Positions 8,431-17,098 of a stretch of DNA of 64,000 nt are shown here, piece by piece. Numbering within the stretch: the stretch's first letter is position 1; every line of letters starts with the position of its first letter. Under the pieces are notes generated by a model. It had not been told where the DNA came from. It did not search any database and saw only the letters and a list, made by a program, of their open reading frames with translations. The stretch lies in contig CP078014.1 in the NCBI GenBank assembly GCA_020544565.1, positions 3,846,016 through 3,910,015 of the forward strand, in the 5' to 3' direction. The position numbers and the translations under genes were made by a program. The DNA is from Bradyrhizobiaceae bacterium. Its GTDB lineage: Bacteria; Pseudomonadota; Alphaproteobacteria; Rhizobiales; Xanthobacteraceae.

Positions 8431-9168
8431 CTATTTCAGGCGATCGGAACCCTTTGCGATCGACCGCCGCAACGACGTGATGTGCTGTTGCGCGGCCTTG
8501 GCGGCGGCAACTTTGTCGCCGGCCCGGATCGCCGCGAGAATGTCCTCATGCTCGGCCTGGGTTCGAATGAGATCGGTCTCCGACCAGACGTTCATGTGCC
8601 AGAGCCGCGCGGAACGATCGTGGATCGAGCCGACAACCTCCTGCAACACCCTGTTGCCGGATGCCTGCAGAATGCCGCGATGGAAGGCGACATCGAGACT
8701 TTGCAGCCCTTCGCGCTGCCGCTTCGGCAGCAACTGGCGCGCTTCATCCAGGATCGCCGCGAGCGCCTCAACCTGCGCGGGCGAGGCCCGTTCCGCTGCA
8801 AGACCGGCCGCATTCGGTTCGGTCAACCATCGCACATCGACGAGCTCGAGCATCTCGTTGAGCGAGTCGGCGCGAACGATCAACCCCTTCCGGGGAATGA
8901 TCTCGAGCAGACTCTCGACCTGAAGACGATGGATGGCCTGATGGACCGGCGTTCGGCTGAAGCCGAGTTCCTCGCAGATCGCGGCTTCATTCAGATATTG
9001 CCCCGGCCGATAGACCAGAGTCTGAATACGCTTCTTGATCTGCTCGTAGGCGAGGTCGGCAAGCGAGCGCGTTTCCTTCGGCGCGCGCAAGGCAATTTTC
9101 TTCCGCGTGGATGGCGGGCCTTTGACGTCCACACGAACTTTTCGCTGATCAGCCTTTGCCCGCGTCAA
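8431..9168 (-). CDS. GntR-family transcriptional regulator (FCD subfamily)
   Basis: 245 residues: a basic N-terminal extension, a winged HTH at about residues 35-100 (recognition helix FSRTPVHQAIHRLQ, wing PRKGLIV) and an all-helical FCD ligand domain with the usual histidines (FHRGIL, HMNV, HEDIL), which bind metal and organic acids in this family. It sits between the cupin gene (7 bp) and the FAH gene (94 bp) on the same strand and probably controls this module and the divergent ABC transporter. Its HTH wing resembles that of the regulator at 62448. Confidence 0.9.
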   Translation of the reverse strand: MTRAKADQRKVRVDVKGPPSTRKKIALRAPKETRSLADLAYEQIKKRIQTLVYRPGQYLNEAAICEELGFSRTPVHQAIHRLQVESLLEIIPRKGLIVRADSLNEMLELVDVRWLTEPNAAGLAAERASPAQVEALAAILDEARQLLPKRQREGLQSLDVAFHRGILQASGNRVLQEVVGSIHDRSARLWHMNVWSETDLIRTQAEHEDILAAIRAGDKVAAAKAAQQHITSLRRSIAKGSDRLK

Positions 9169-9175
9169 CTAAGCC

Positions 9176-9580
9176 TCAGTCCTTGTCGTCCTGACCGGCG
9201 ATCTTCCCCACCGTTTCCTCGGAATGGAATGATGGGACCTCGAAGTAATGAGGGCCATCATAGATCTCCAGCAGGAGACAGTGAGATCGCGCAACGGTCG
9301 GACCATGATCATGGCCCTTTGGATTGGAATAGAATGATCCTGCCTTCAGGACAAGACCGGGGTTCAGGTATTCGTACTCGCCCGAGATGCAGTACATGAA
9401 CTGATTCGACGCATGACGATGCCGAATGGGAATTCCGGCACCTTCCGGTACGTCGAGAAGCGCGATGCTCGCGCCCGTTTCCGGATTCTCGTAAAGGGTG
9501 TTCACCCGAAGACCGCCGGCCTTCTCGATCGTGACCCACTTCTTCGGATCCGGCTCGGGGATCAGGATTTCCTTGGTCAT
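9176..9580 (-). CDS. Small cupin-domain protein
   Basis: Single-domain cupin, 134 residues. The first cupin motif is visible as IPIRHRHASNQFMYCISGEY (His, His, Glu region), the second as GSFYSNPKGHDHGPTV with two histidines. It could be a small dioxygenase, an isomerase or a sensor; it is much shorter than two-domain gentisate-type dioxygenases. It lies 63 bp after the RidA gene and 7 bp before the GntR gene, implying one transcription unit. Confidence 0.82.
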   Translation of the reverse strand: MTKEILIPEPDPKKWVTIEKAGGLRVNTLYENPETGASIALLDVPEGAGIPIRHRHASNQFMYCISGEYEYLNPGLVLKAGSFYSNPKGHDHGPTVARSHCLLLEIYDGPHYFEVPSFHSEETVGKIAGQDDKD

Positions 9581-9643
9581 TGCGCACCTGTTTGTTTCGA
9601 CATTGATGGCATCCCCCGGTCGCGAGGGATGCAGGAAAGCACG

Positions 9644-10045
9644 TCAGGGCAACATCGCGATGGCGTTGATCTCGATGAGCGAGCGCTCGTCCACGAGACG
9701 CGACACTTCGACCATGGTGGATGTCGGCGGCTTGTCGGGGAAGTATTCGCGCCTCACGGCATGGATGTCGTCGAACTGGGTGATGTCGCGGACGAACACG
9801 GTGACGGCCACGATATCCGACAGCTCGCCGCCGGCGGCCTTCATCGCCTTCTTGAGGTTCTCGCAGACCTGGCGGGTCTGCGCGCGGATGTCGCCGACGC
9901 CGACCACGTTGCCGTTTTCGTCCCGCGACGTGAAGCCGGACACGAACACCATGCGGCCCGGCTTCGTGACTACGACCGGGGTCCAGACACCCTTCGGTTT
10001 TGCAACGTCCTTCGGCTGAATTGCTGCGCTGGTCTGATCCGTCAT
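9644..10045 (-). CDS. RidA/YjgF-family deaminase
   Basis: 133 residues of the Rid family, which hydrolyse enamine/imine intermediates and include 2-aminomuconate deaminases. Recognisable are VFVSGFTSRDENG, DIRAQTRQVCENLKKAMKAAGG, VTVFVRDI and the C-terminal LVDERSLIEINAIAM. The ATG at 10045 (MTDQTS) is preferred; the open frame extends upstream to 10150 through the divergent promoter region. First gene of the minus-strand row. Association with a FAH-type hydrolase resembles aminophenol or amino-aromatic meta-cleavage gene sets, which is inference only. Confidence 0.87.
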   Translation of the reverse strand: MTDQTSAAIQPKDVAKPKGVWTPVVVTKPGRMVFVSGFTSRDENGNVVGVGDIRAQTRQVCENLKKAMKAAGGELSDIVAVTVFVRDITQFDDIHAVRREYFPDKPPTSTMVEVSRLVDERSLIEINAIAMLP

Positions 10046-10105
10046 GGTCTGAACCTCTTCAGTTTTGGGGAGCTTGAGTGGGAGATCGGCATTTTGTGAT
10101 TGTCT

Positions 10106-10120
10106 TTGTGATATATTACT
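10106..10120. promoter_or_regulatory. Shared motif in RidA / ABC divergent promoter
   Basis: TTGTGATATATTACT lies between the RidA start (10045) and the ABC ATPase start (10166). The same 15-mer with one change (TTGTGATATACTACT) occurs at 63344, also between a GntR/FCD gene and a binding-protein gene. It contains a near-palindromic GTGATATATTAC core, so it is a candidate operator for FCD-type repressors. Confidence 0.4.
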
Positions 10121-10165
10121 GTTAGAACCACAATCGCTGAATGTCAACATGCGAGCGGCATAGAT

Positions 10166-11302
10166 TTGAACCCTTCATCGCGAACAGAGCGTGCAGCAAC
10201 AGACGCGGACGTTTTCCGCAACGCCGGCGACAACGCCAGGCCGCACGGTGGCGCGGCGGCGAAAATGAGCGCCAGAGGCATCACCAAATGCTTCGGCGGC
10301 TTCCTCGCCAACGACGCCATTTCTCTCGACATCATGGACGGTGAATTCCTGACGCTTCTGGGTGGCAGCGGCTCGGGCAAGACGACGCTGATGCGCGTGA
10401 TCGCCGGACTCGAAACCGCGGACTCGGGGCGGATCCTGATTGACGGCCAGGACGTCACGACGTTGCCGCCGCGCCGGCGGAATCTCGGCATGGTGTTTCA
10501 GCAATATTCGCTGTTTCCGCACATGAGCATTGCGGAGAACATTGGCTACGGCCTGTCCGTGCAGCGGAAGTCGCGCCACGAAATCGCGCAGCGCGTGGGC
10601 GAGATGCTCGACCTCATTCATCTTCCCGACGTCGGCGACCGGCTGCCGTCACAATTGTCGGGCGGGCAGCAGCAACGCGTAGCGCTCGCGAGGGCGCTGG
10701 CGACGCGGCCCTCGCTCCTGATGCTCGACGAGCCTCTCGGTGCGCTCGACCTCAAGCTCAGGCGCCAATTGCAGGTCGAACTCAAGCGCATCCATCGCGA
10801 GACCGGCACCACATTCCTGTTCGTGACGCATGATCAGGAAGAAGCCCTTTACCTCTCGGACCGGATCGCCGTCATGCGCAACGGCCGGATCGAGCAGCTC
10901 GCGACACCGCACGAGATCTATCAGGCGCCGGTCAATGAATTCGTCGCCGACTTCATCGGGGACGTGACGATGATGCCTTGCCGATCGCTGGGACCGGGGC
11001 GCGTCGAGATCGCCGGCGTCGGCGCCATCGACCTTCCCGGCCCAAACCCGGCGGGAGAATTCACGCTGGCGGTCCGCCCCGAATACGCCGGCCTCCACGA
11101 GACCGCCGTCGACAACGCGCTGGAAGGGCGCCTGGTCGAGATCGTCCATGAGGGCAGCACGACGCTGTATGTCGTGGCGCTACCGGCCGGCATCAACCTC
11201 AAGGCAAGGCGGCTCGGCGCGCCCGATCCGGCGCTTGAACTCTCGCAAAGGGTCTTCGTGACGATCGAGGGGCCGAAGACCATCCTGCAGGCGGCGCACT
11301 AG
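10166..11302 (+). CDS. PotA-like ABC transporter ATPase
   Basis: ATPase of the spermidine/putrescine-iron-thiamine importer class. After a ~33-residue extension come Walker A GGSGSGKT (about residues 66-73), signature LSGGQQQRVALARAL, Walker B LLMLDEPLGALD and the H-loop VTHDQEEAL, then a C-terminal TOBE domain. A TTG at 10166 or ATG at 10265 (MSARGITKCF) may start it; neither has a strong ribosome-binding site, and the ATG gives the more usual length. Followed without gap by two permeases and a receptor. Confidence 0.88.
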   Translation: MNPSSRTERAATDADVFRNAGDNARPHGGAAAKMSARGITKCFGGFLANDAISLDIMDGEFLTLLGGSGSGKTTLMRVIAGLETADSGRILIDGQDVTTLPPRRRNLGMVFQQYSLFPHMSIAENIGYGLSVQRKSRHEIAQRVGEMLDLIHLPDVGDRLPSQLSGGQQQRVALARALATRPSLLMLDEPLGALDLKLRRQLQVELKRIHRETGTTFLFVTHDQEEALYLSDRIAVMRNGRIEQLATPHEIYQAPVNEFVADFIGDVTMMPCRSLGPGRVEIAGVGAIDLPGPNPAGEFTLAVRPEYAGLHETAVDNALEGRLVEIVHEGSTTLYVVALPAGINLKARRLGAPDPALELSQRVFVTIEGPKTILQAAH

Positions 11303-12168
11303 TGGCCGCGATCAGGACAACGACCGGCCTGAGATGGAGCGCGGCCATCCTGCTCGCGCCGTCGCTGCTTCTGGTCGTGGCGCTCCTGTTTATCCCTGTG
11401 CTGCAACTGACCGAGGCGAGCTTCCATGTTTCGTCCTATGGCGCGCTGCAACCCGAATTCACCGTCCAGAACTACAAGGAGGTGATGGGATCGGCGCAGT
11501 ATGCCTACCTGTTCGGAGCGACCTTTCTTGCGGCGGCGGTCGTCACGCTGGCGTGTCTCGTGCTGGGTTATCCGCTCGCCGCACAGCTCGCTTATGCTTC
11601 GCCGCGATGGCGCGGCGTTCTCTATTTTCTGCTGACGGCCCCGTTGCTGGTCAACACCGTGGTCCGGACCTACGGATGGCTCCTGATCCTCGGGCGACAA
11701 GGCGTGGTGAACAGCATCCTCGTCAACGGCGGGTTCCTCAGTTCGCCGCTGGTCCTGTCGGGCACCTATCTCGGCATGATCATCGGCGCCACCCAGGTCT
11801 TCCTCCCGTTCATGGCCTTGTCGATCGCAACCTCGCTCGAGGGGATTGATCGCCGCCTCATCGAATCGAGCGACGTCATGGGGGCTTCACCCGCCAGAAC
11901 TTTCCTGCGCGTGGTGTTGCCGCTCTCGATGCCCGGCGTGATCAGCGGATGCGTCCTTGTCTTCAGCCTGATGCTGGGCGCCTTCGTGACGCCGCTGATC
12001 CTCGGCGGCAGCGCCATCCGCTATCTCTCCGTGGCCGTCTATACGGATGCGTTGGTTCTGTTCAACCTGCCGCGCGCCGTCGCCCTTGCGCTGATCCTGC
12101 TCCTGTGCGTGATCGTGATCGACGCCGTGCAGAGAGTTCTGCTCCGCCGCTACGCGAGGTTCTCATGA
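11302..12168 (+). CDS. PotB-like ABC transporter permease
   Basis: Inner-membrane permease (BPD_transp_1), 288 residues with six or so hydrophobic segments. The EAA-type loop is visible as IESSDVMGASPARTFLRVVLP. The GTG start overlaps the ATPase stop by one base, and the end overlaps the next permease by 4 bp, as expected for coupled subunits of one polyamine/iron-type importer. Confidence 0.9.
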   Translation: MAAIRTTTGLRWSAAILLAPSLLLVVALLFIPVLQLTEASFHVSSYGALQPEFTVQNYKEVMGSAQYAYLFGATFLAAAVVTLACLVLGYPLAAQLAYASPRWRGVLYFLLTAPLLVNTVVRTYGWLLILGRQGVVNSILVNGGFLSSPLVLSGTYLGMIIGATQVFLPFMALSIATSLEGIDRRLIESSDVMGASPARTFLRVVLPLSMPGVISGCVLVFSLMLGAFVTPLILGGSAIRYLSVAVYTDALVLFNLPRAVALALILLLCVIVIDAVQRVLLRRYARFS

Positions 12169-12965
12169 GGGGGCGCGGCAGCCGATGGCTCGCGGCCGTG
12201 AACGCGGTGATCTATGCCTATCTCATGATGCCGCTGATCATCATCGTCCTGTTCAGCTTCAGCGACCGCTCCTTCTTCGCCTTCCCGCCGACCGGATTTT
12301 CGTTCCGGTGGTATGAACGCGCCTGGGAAACCGGCGTCTTCATCCGACCCGCACTGTTGAGCATCGTGATCGGGGTGATGTCGTCGGCCATCGCCGCGAC
12401 GCTTGCCATCCCCGCCGTTCTGGCCCTGCGTCGCTCCGCGACGACGCGCATCGCGGCAGTCCTGGAAGTCGTGCTGCTGACGCCGCTGATCGTTCCCGGC
12501 CTGATTATCGGCATAGCGCTGCTCTACGCCTACAGCCGGTTCCGGCTGATCGACAATTTCGCGGCGCTGCTGTTCGCCCATGTCCTGATCGTTTTCCCGT
12601 TCATGTTCCGCTCGGTGATGACGAGCGCCTTCAATCTCAAGAAGCAGCATGAGGAAGCATCCGAGATTCTGGGCGCGTCCGCGGCGCGGACGTTTCGGAA
12701 GATCATCCTGCCCCAGTTGCGCGGCGGCATCGCCTCCGGCGCCATCTTCGCCTTCATCATTTCGTTCGACCAGTTCACCGTCAGCCTGTTCGTGACGCAG
12801 TCCGAACAGACGACGCTTCCGGTCGCCATCTACAAATATCTCTACGACGTCAACGATCCCGTCGCCGCCGCCGTGTCGACCGTTTTGGTGGCCTTCGGAC
12901 TTGTGGTCACATTTCTCATCCAACGCGCCGGTTGGCTCGATCAGCTCGGACGGAGCGGCGCATAA
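12165..12965 (+). CDS. PotC-like ABC transporter permease
   Basis: Second permease of the importer, 266 residues. The ATG at 12165 overlaps the PotB-like stop (ATGA); the open frame extends upstream to 11949 but only as a shadow of the first permease. Hydrophobic segments and the EAA loop EASEILGASAARTFRKIILP are clear. PotC-type proteins pair with PotB in the membrane channel. Confidence 0.9.
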   Translation: MRGRGSRWLAAVNAVIYAYLMMPLIIIVLFSFSDRSFFAFPPTGFSFRWYERAWETGVFIRPALLSIVIGVMSSAIAATLAIPAVLALRRSATTRIAAVLEVVLLTPLIVPGLIIGIALLYAYSRFRLIDNFAALLFAHVLIVFPFMFRSVMTSAFNLKKQHEEASEILGASAARTFRKIILPQLRGGIASGAIFAFIISFDQFTVSLFVTQSEQTTLPVAIYKYLYDVNDPVAAAVSTVLVAFGLVVTFLIQRAGWLDQLGRSGA

Positions 12966-13000
12966 CCCTATCTTCTCCACATCCAGCAAAGGTGCATGCG

Positions 13001-14032
13001 ATGCAGACCCGCAGGGACTTCAACCGACTTCTGGCTTCTCTTGGACTCGTGCCCGCCTTCAACGCGATTCCGGCTCGGGCGCAGACGACCAACCTGGTGA
13101 TCAGCTGGTATCCCGGCCTGCTCGGCAACAACTTCAGGCGCGGCTTCTACGACACATACGACCGGCGGGCTTCGGCGAAGATCATCGAATCCTTCGACAA
13201 CGCCCGCTTCACGCAGATGCAGGCCAACCGCAACGCTCCCACGATCGACGTCGGCGCGTTCACCGACGTGATGGTGCCGATCCTCGGCAAGTCGGGCCTC
13301 GTCACCCCGCTCACGTCGGCATCGGTGCCCAACATTGACCGCGTCCCGCGTGAACTGCGGTTCGCTAAGGATGTCGCCGTTCCCGTGACCTATGGCAGCT
13401 GGGGCATCGCCTACAACGCCGCCAAGCTGAAGAATCCCATTCAGTCCTGGGCCGATCTCGTCGGCGATGAGCTCAAGGGCCACGTCTCGGCGCCCAACAT
13501 CACCTATAACAGCTCGATCTATACGCTCGACGCGCTGTCCGCGCTCAAGGGAGGCAGCATCCGCCAGCCCGAGCATGGCATGGCGCAGATGCGCACCATC
13601 CGGCAGAACGGCCCCGGCCTGTGGGATCAGGAAAGCATCGCCGTCGGCTGGCTGAAGACTGGAGAGATCTGGGCCACGCCCTATTTCAGCGGCAACGTGC
13701 TGGCCTTGATGCGCGATCCTGACCTCAAGGACCTGCGCTTCGCGATCCCGGCGGAGGGCGCCTATTATCTCGGGTTGAACGCCGCCAAGATTGCGAACTC
13801 TCCCAACCCGGCCGAGGCGGATCGCTTCATCAACCACATGCTGAGCGTGGAGGCGCAGGAGGCGTGGGCGCAGAACGGCCGTGCGCGGCCGGTCATCGCC
13901 GATGCCCGGATGCCTGAAGATGTCGCGGCGACGGTGCCCGTTTTCTCCAAGCTCAAATTCGTCGACTGGGCCTATTTCGGCGACAACCGCGACGCGATCG
14001 TGGCGCAGTGGAATCAGACCGTGAACCGGTGA
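13001..14032 (+). CDS. Polyamine/iron-type ABC substrate-binding protein
   Basis: Receptor of the PotABC-like importer, 343 residues, type II periplasmic fold. The N-terminus MQTRRDFNRLLASLGLV carries a twin-arginine motif (TRRDFNR) before a hydrophobic stretch and an ARAQ cleavage site, so export by Tat is likely. The ATG at 13001 has AAAGG upstream; the longer frame would run through the previous gene's end. Similar receptors bind putrescine, spermidine, 2-aminoethylphosphonate or iron; the ligand is open. Confidence 0.88.
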   Translation: MQTRRDFNRLLASLGLVPAFNAIPARAQTTNLVISWYPGLLGNNFRRGFYDTYDRRASAKIIESFDNARFTQMQANRNAPTIDVGAFTDVMVPILGKSGLVTPLTSASVPNIDRVPRELRFAKDVAVPVTYGSWGIAYNAAKLKNPIQSWADLVGDELKGHVSAPNITYNSSIYTLDALSALKGGSIRQPEHGMAQMRTIRQNGPGLWDQESIAVGWLKTGEIWATPYFSGNVLALMRDPDLKDLRFAIPAEGAYYLGLNAAKIANSPNPAEADRFINHMLSVEAQEAWAQNGRARPVIADARMPEDVAATVPVFSKLKFVDWAYFGDNRDAIVAQWNQTVNR

Positions 14033-14073
14033 CGGGACGAAGGCGCAAAGGCAACCAGCAGGAGGGATTGTGG

Positions 14074-15063
14074 ATGAAACGGACCAGCGTCATGGGTGGA
14101 ATAAGTCGTCGCGCGTGCCTTGGGATTCCCCTTCTCGCTCTGTCGGCGGGCCGGGGTTTCGGCAATGACTATCCTTCCCGGCAAGTCACGTTGACGGTCC
14201 CCTACGCCGCCGGCGGAACAGCCGACATCCTGGCCCGGCTGATTGCCGAGGCATTCCACGCAAAACTGTCCCAGCCCTTTGTCGTCGAGAACAAGGGCGG
14301 GGCGAGCGGCACCATCGGCGCCGCTGCGGTCGCCCGCGCCCCGAACGACGGCTACACCCTGCTGTTTACCGCGGGCGGACCGCTGACGATCGGACCCAAC
14401 CTCCGAAAGCTGTCCTATGACGCGTTGACCAGCTTCACGCCGATCGGACTGATCGGGCAGGTCCCAAGCTTTCTGGTGGTCAATGCCAACAGTCCGGCCA
14501 AAACCCTGGCGCAACTGGTCGACCTGGCTCGGGCGCGGCCGAACGAGATGAAATTCGCATCGGCCGGTGTGGGCACATCCGTGCATCTGATGGCGGAACT
14601 CTTTCGCCTGCAAGCCGGCATCGAGGCCACGCATATTCCCTATCGGGGCGGAGGCCCCGCCATGAACGACCTGCTTGGCGGACAAGTGGATTACATGATC
14701 GAGAATGCGCCGCAGCTGCTGCCTCATGTCAAAGCCGGGACGCTGCGGGCACTTGCAGTGACATCAGCCGCGCGGCTGCCGTCGGCGCCCGACGTTCCGA
14801 CGTTTGCCGAAGCAGGCATCAAGGGCCTTGAGCTCGGAACCTGGTTCGGCCTGCTGGGCCCCCGCGACATTCCCGCTTCCGCTGTCGATGTGCTGACCCG
14901 CGCCCTTGCCGACATGATGAAGGATGACACCTTGAAGCAACGGCTGAAGGGTCTCGAGGTCCAGGTCGACCTGCGAACGGGCCGGGATTTTGCGAACTTC
15001 ATCAATGAAGACAATACGCGGTGGAAAGACACGATCCAGCGCGCAAAAATCGAGGCGCAATAG
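14074..15063 (+). CDS. Bug-family (tripartite tricarboxylate type) receptor
   Basis: Extracytoplasmic receptor of the TctC/Bug family, about 329 residues. After a Tat-like leader (SRRACLGIPLLAL), the hallmark YPSRQVTLTVPYAAGGTADILAR, VVENKGGASG, PNDGYTLLF and IPYRGGGPAMNDLLGGQVDYM appear in order. Start ATG 14074 has GGAGGG 7 bp upstream. These receptors bind carboxylates or related acids and normally work with TctAB membrane proteins, none of which are in the window. It follows the PotD-like gene by 42 bp. Confidence 0.92.
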   Translation: MKRTSVMGGISRRACLGIPLLALSAGRGFGNDYPSRQVTLTVPYAAGGTADILARLIAEAFHAKLSQPFVVENKGGASGTIGAAAVARAPNDGYTLLFTAGGPLTIGPNLRKLSYDALTSFTPIGLIGQVPSFLVVNANSPAKTLAQLVDLARARPNEMKFASAGVGTSVHLMAELFRLQAGIEATHIPYRGGGPAMNDLLGGQVDYMIENAPQLLPHVKAGTLRALAVTSAARLPSAPDVPTFAEAGIKGLELGTWFGLLGPRDIPASAVDVLTRALADMMKDDTLKQRLKGLEVQVDLRTGRDFANFINEDNTRWKDTIQRAKIEAQ

Positions 15064-15076
15064 ACCGCAGACTGGT

Positions 15077-15096
15077 CGGGCGGCAGCCGCCGCCCG
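15077..15096. terminator. Hairpin between convergent genes
   Basis: Perfect 8-bp arms CGGGCGGC / GCCGCCCG with an AGCC loop lie 14 bp behind the Bug receptor stop and before the end of the convergent mmsA remnant. No T-run, so it may only slow or partly terminate transcription. Confidence 0.45.
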
Positions 15097-15124
15097 CGCC
15101 GGCGGTATGCGGATGGCAGGATGA

Positions 15125-16231
15125 CTACGTCATGGTCGGGATCGAGAACTCCGCGCCGTCCTTGACGCCGGACGGCCAACGCGAGGTCACCGTCTTCGTC
15201 TTGGTGTAGAACCTCACCGCGTCCGGACCGTGCTGGTTGAGATCGCCGAAGCCGGATTTCTTCCAGCCGCCGAATGTGTAATAGGCGATCGGCACCGGGA
15301 TCGGTACGTTGATTCCGACCATGCCGACATCGACCTTGGCCGCGAAGTCACGCGCCGCGTCGCCGTCGCGGGTGAAGATCGCTACGCCGTTGCCATAATC
15401 GTGCTCGGACGGCAACGCCAGCGCCTCGTGATAATCCTTGGCGCGCACCACCGAGAGCACCGGGCCAAAGATCTCTTCCTTGTAAATCCGCATGTCCCTG
15501 GTGACATTGTCGAACAGCGAGCCGCCGAGATAAAAACCCTTCTCATAGCCCTGCATCTTGAAGCCGCGGCCGTCGACCGCAAGCGTCGCGCCTTCGTTGA
15601 CGCCGACGTCGATGTAGTTCTTGACCTTCTCGACCGCCTCGCGAGTCACCAGCGGGCCATAATCGGCGGACGGGTCGAACGACGTGCCGATCTTGAGTGA
15701 CTCGACACGCGGGATCAGCTTTTCCATCAGCCGATTGGCAGTCGTCTTTCCGACTGGGACGGCGACGGAGATTGCCATGCAGCGCTCGCCGGCGGAGCCA
15801 TAGCCTGCGCCGATCAGCGCGTCCACCGTCTGGTCGATGTCGGCGTCGGGCATGATGATGGCGTGGTTTTTGGCGCCGCCAAAGCACTGACAGCGTTTGC
15901 CGCTCTGTGCCGCGCGCTCATAGATGTATTGTGCGATCGCGGTCGAGCCGACGAAGCCGACCGCCTTGATGTCGGGGTCATCGAGAACGGCATCGACCGC
16001 TTCCTTGTCGCCGTTGACGACGTTGAGAATGCCAGGCGGCAAGCCGGCTTCCATCATTAGCTCGGCGAGCTTCATCGGCACGCCGGGATCACGCTCCGAC
16101 GGCTTCAGGATGAAGGCGTTGCCGCAGGCGATCGCCGGCGCAAATTTCCACATCGGGATCATGGCCGGAAAGTTGAACGGGGTGATGCCGGCAACCACGC
16201 CGAGCGGTTGACGCATCGAATAAATGTCGAT
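15125..16231 (-). pseudogene. mmsA: Methylmalonate-semialdehyde dehydrogenase, 5'-truncated
   Basis: The C-terminal ~369 residues of a CoA-acylating (methyl)malonate-semialdehyde dehydrogenase: IDIYSMRQPLGVVAGITPFN, AFILKPSERDPGVP, catalytic Cys in GSAGERCMAISVAV, EEIFGPVLSVV and FGGWKKSGFGDLNQHG. Intact proteins have about 500 residues; here similarity stops at 16231 and the upstream frame turns into the reverse complement of a different gene. About 130 N-terminal residues, including part of the NAD-binding fold, are missing, so the product should be inactive. The enzyme normally completes valine or inositol breakdown. Confidence 0.85.
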
Positions 16232-16235
16232 CGGA
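16232..16235. other. Sharp rearrangement or assembly junction
   Basis: Left of this point the minus strand encodes mmsA from residue ~130 onward; right of it the plus strand encodes a Liv binding protein, also without its 5' third. Two unrelated genes lose their starts within about five bases of each other. No insertion sequence or repeat is visible here. Confidence 0.7.
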
Positions 16236-17075
16236 GCGTTCTGTAGCTCATCGACAGGCGCGGTCATGGACGTCGCCAAGCGCCACTCCGTTCCGATGGT
16301 TGCGGGAATTTCAACTGCGCCAAATCTCACCGAGCGCGGCAATGACTATTTCTTCCGTATCCCCGCGACTTCAGCGATGCTTGCGAAGGCTTTTGCCAAG
16401 CCGATGTTGAAACTCGCCGGCGGAAACAAGTTCGGATTCTTGGTCGTTAACGATGATTGGGGACGCTCTATTGTTGACAGCTACAGTGCGGCGCTAACGG
16501 CGGATGGGGCCTCTATCGTCGCGCAACAGATTTACGACACCAACGACAGCGATTTGTTTCCGTACATCACAAACATCAAGCGGGCCGCGCCCGATGCAGT
16601 GGTGCTTGCAGGAAATACCCAGAATGCTGTGGCTTTGACCGAGCAGATCAAGCAGATGGGGCTTGGCGGCAAGTTTTTCGGTGAGGGGTCCTTCGCGGCG
16701 AAGACCTATTACAAGTTGGTCGGCAAAAAGGGCGACGGCATGTATGGCCTTATGGCGTATGTCTATTCGATCGATAGCCCGCGGAATAAGGCGTTCGTCG
16801 CGAAATACGAGGCGGACTACAAGGATCTGCCGACGACCTATTCGGCCTCCGGCTATCATGAGGTTAGGGTCGTGGCCGACGCATTGATGCGCTCGGATAT
16901 CTCCAATCCGCAGTCGATCCGCGACGCCATCGCTCAGACTGACATGGATGGGCTCGCCGGTCGCATTCGCTTCTCAAAAAGCGGGCAGGGGTACGGGTTC
17001 AATGTCTATCTCACCTTGAACAAGGATGCTCAGCCGATCGTCGCAGATCAGGCAGTCATTGCTGATCCCAACTGA
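16236..17075 (+). pseudogene. Liv-type substrate-binding protein, 5'-truncated
   Basis: The C-terminal ~279 residues of a Peripla_BP_6 receptor: AFCSSSTGAVMDVAKRHSVP (second strand of lobe 1), NDYFFRIPATSAMLAKAFAK, GFLVVNDDWGRSIVDSYSA and the C-terminal lobe with GLAGRIRFSKSGQGYGFN. The signal peptide and about 110-120 residues are absent, replaced by antisense mmsA sequence, so the product could neither be exported nor fold normally. A frame extends to 16224 but without a usable start. It directly precedes LivHMGF, whose receptor it must have been. Confidence 0.85.
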
Positions 17076-17098
17076 TCTCGGACGGCGAAAGCAGACTC

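Noticed and set aside
8167..9399. 410-codon plus-strand frame opposite the FAH, GntR and cupin genes
   Set aside because: It is the antisense of three well-supported genes; low-complexity Arg/Asp-rich composition is typical of GC-rich shadow frames.
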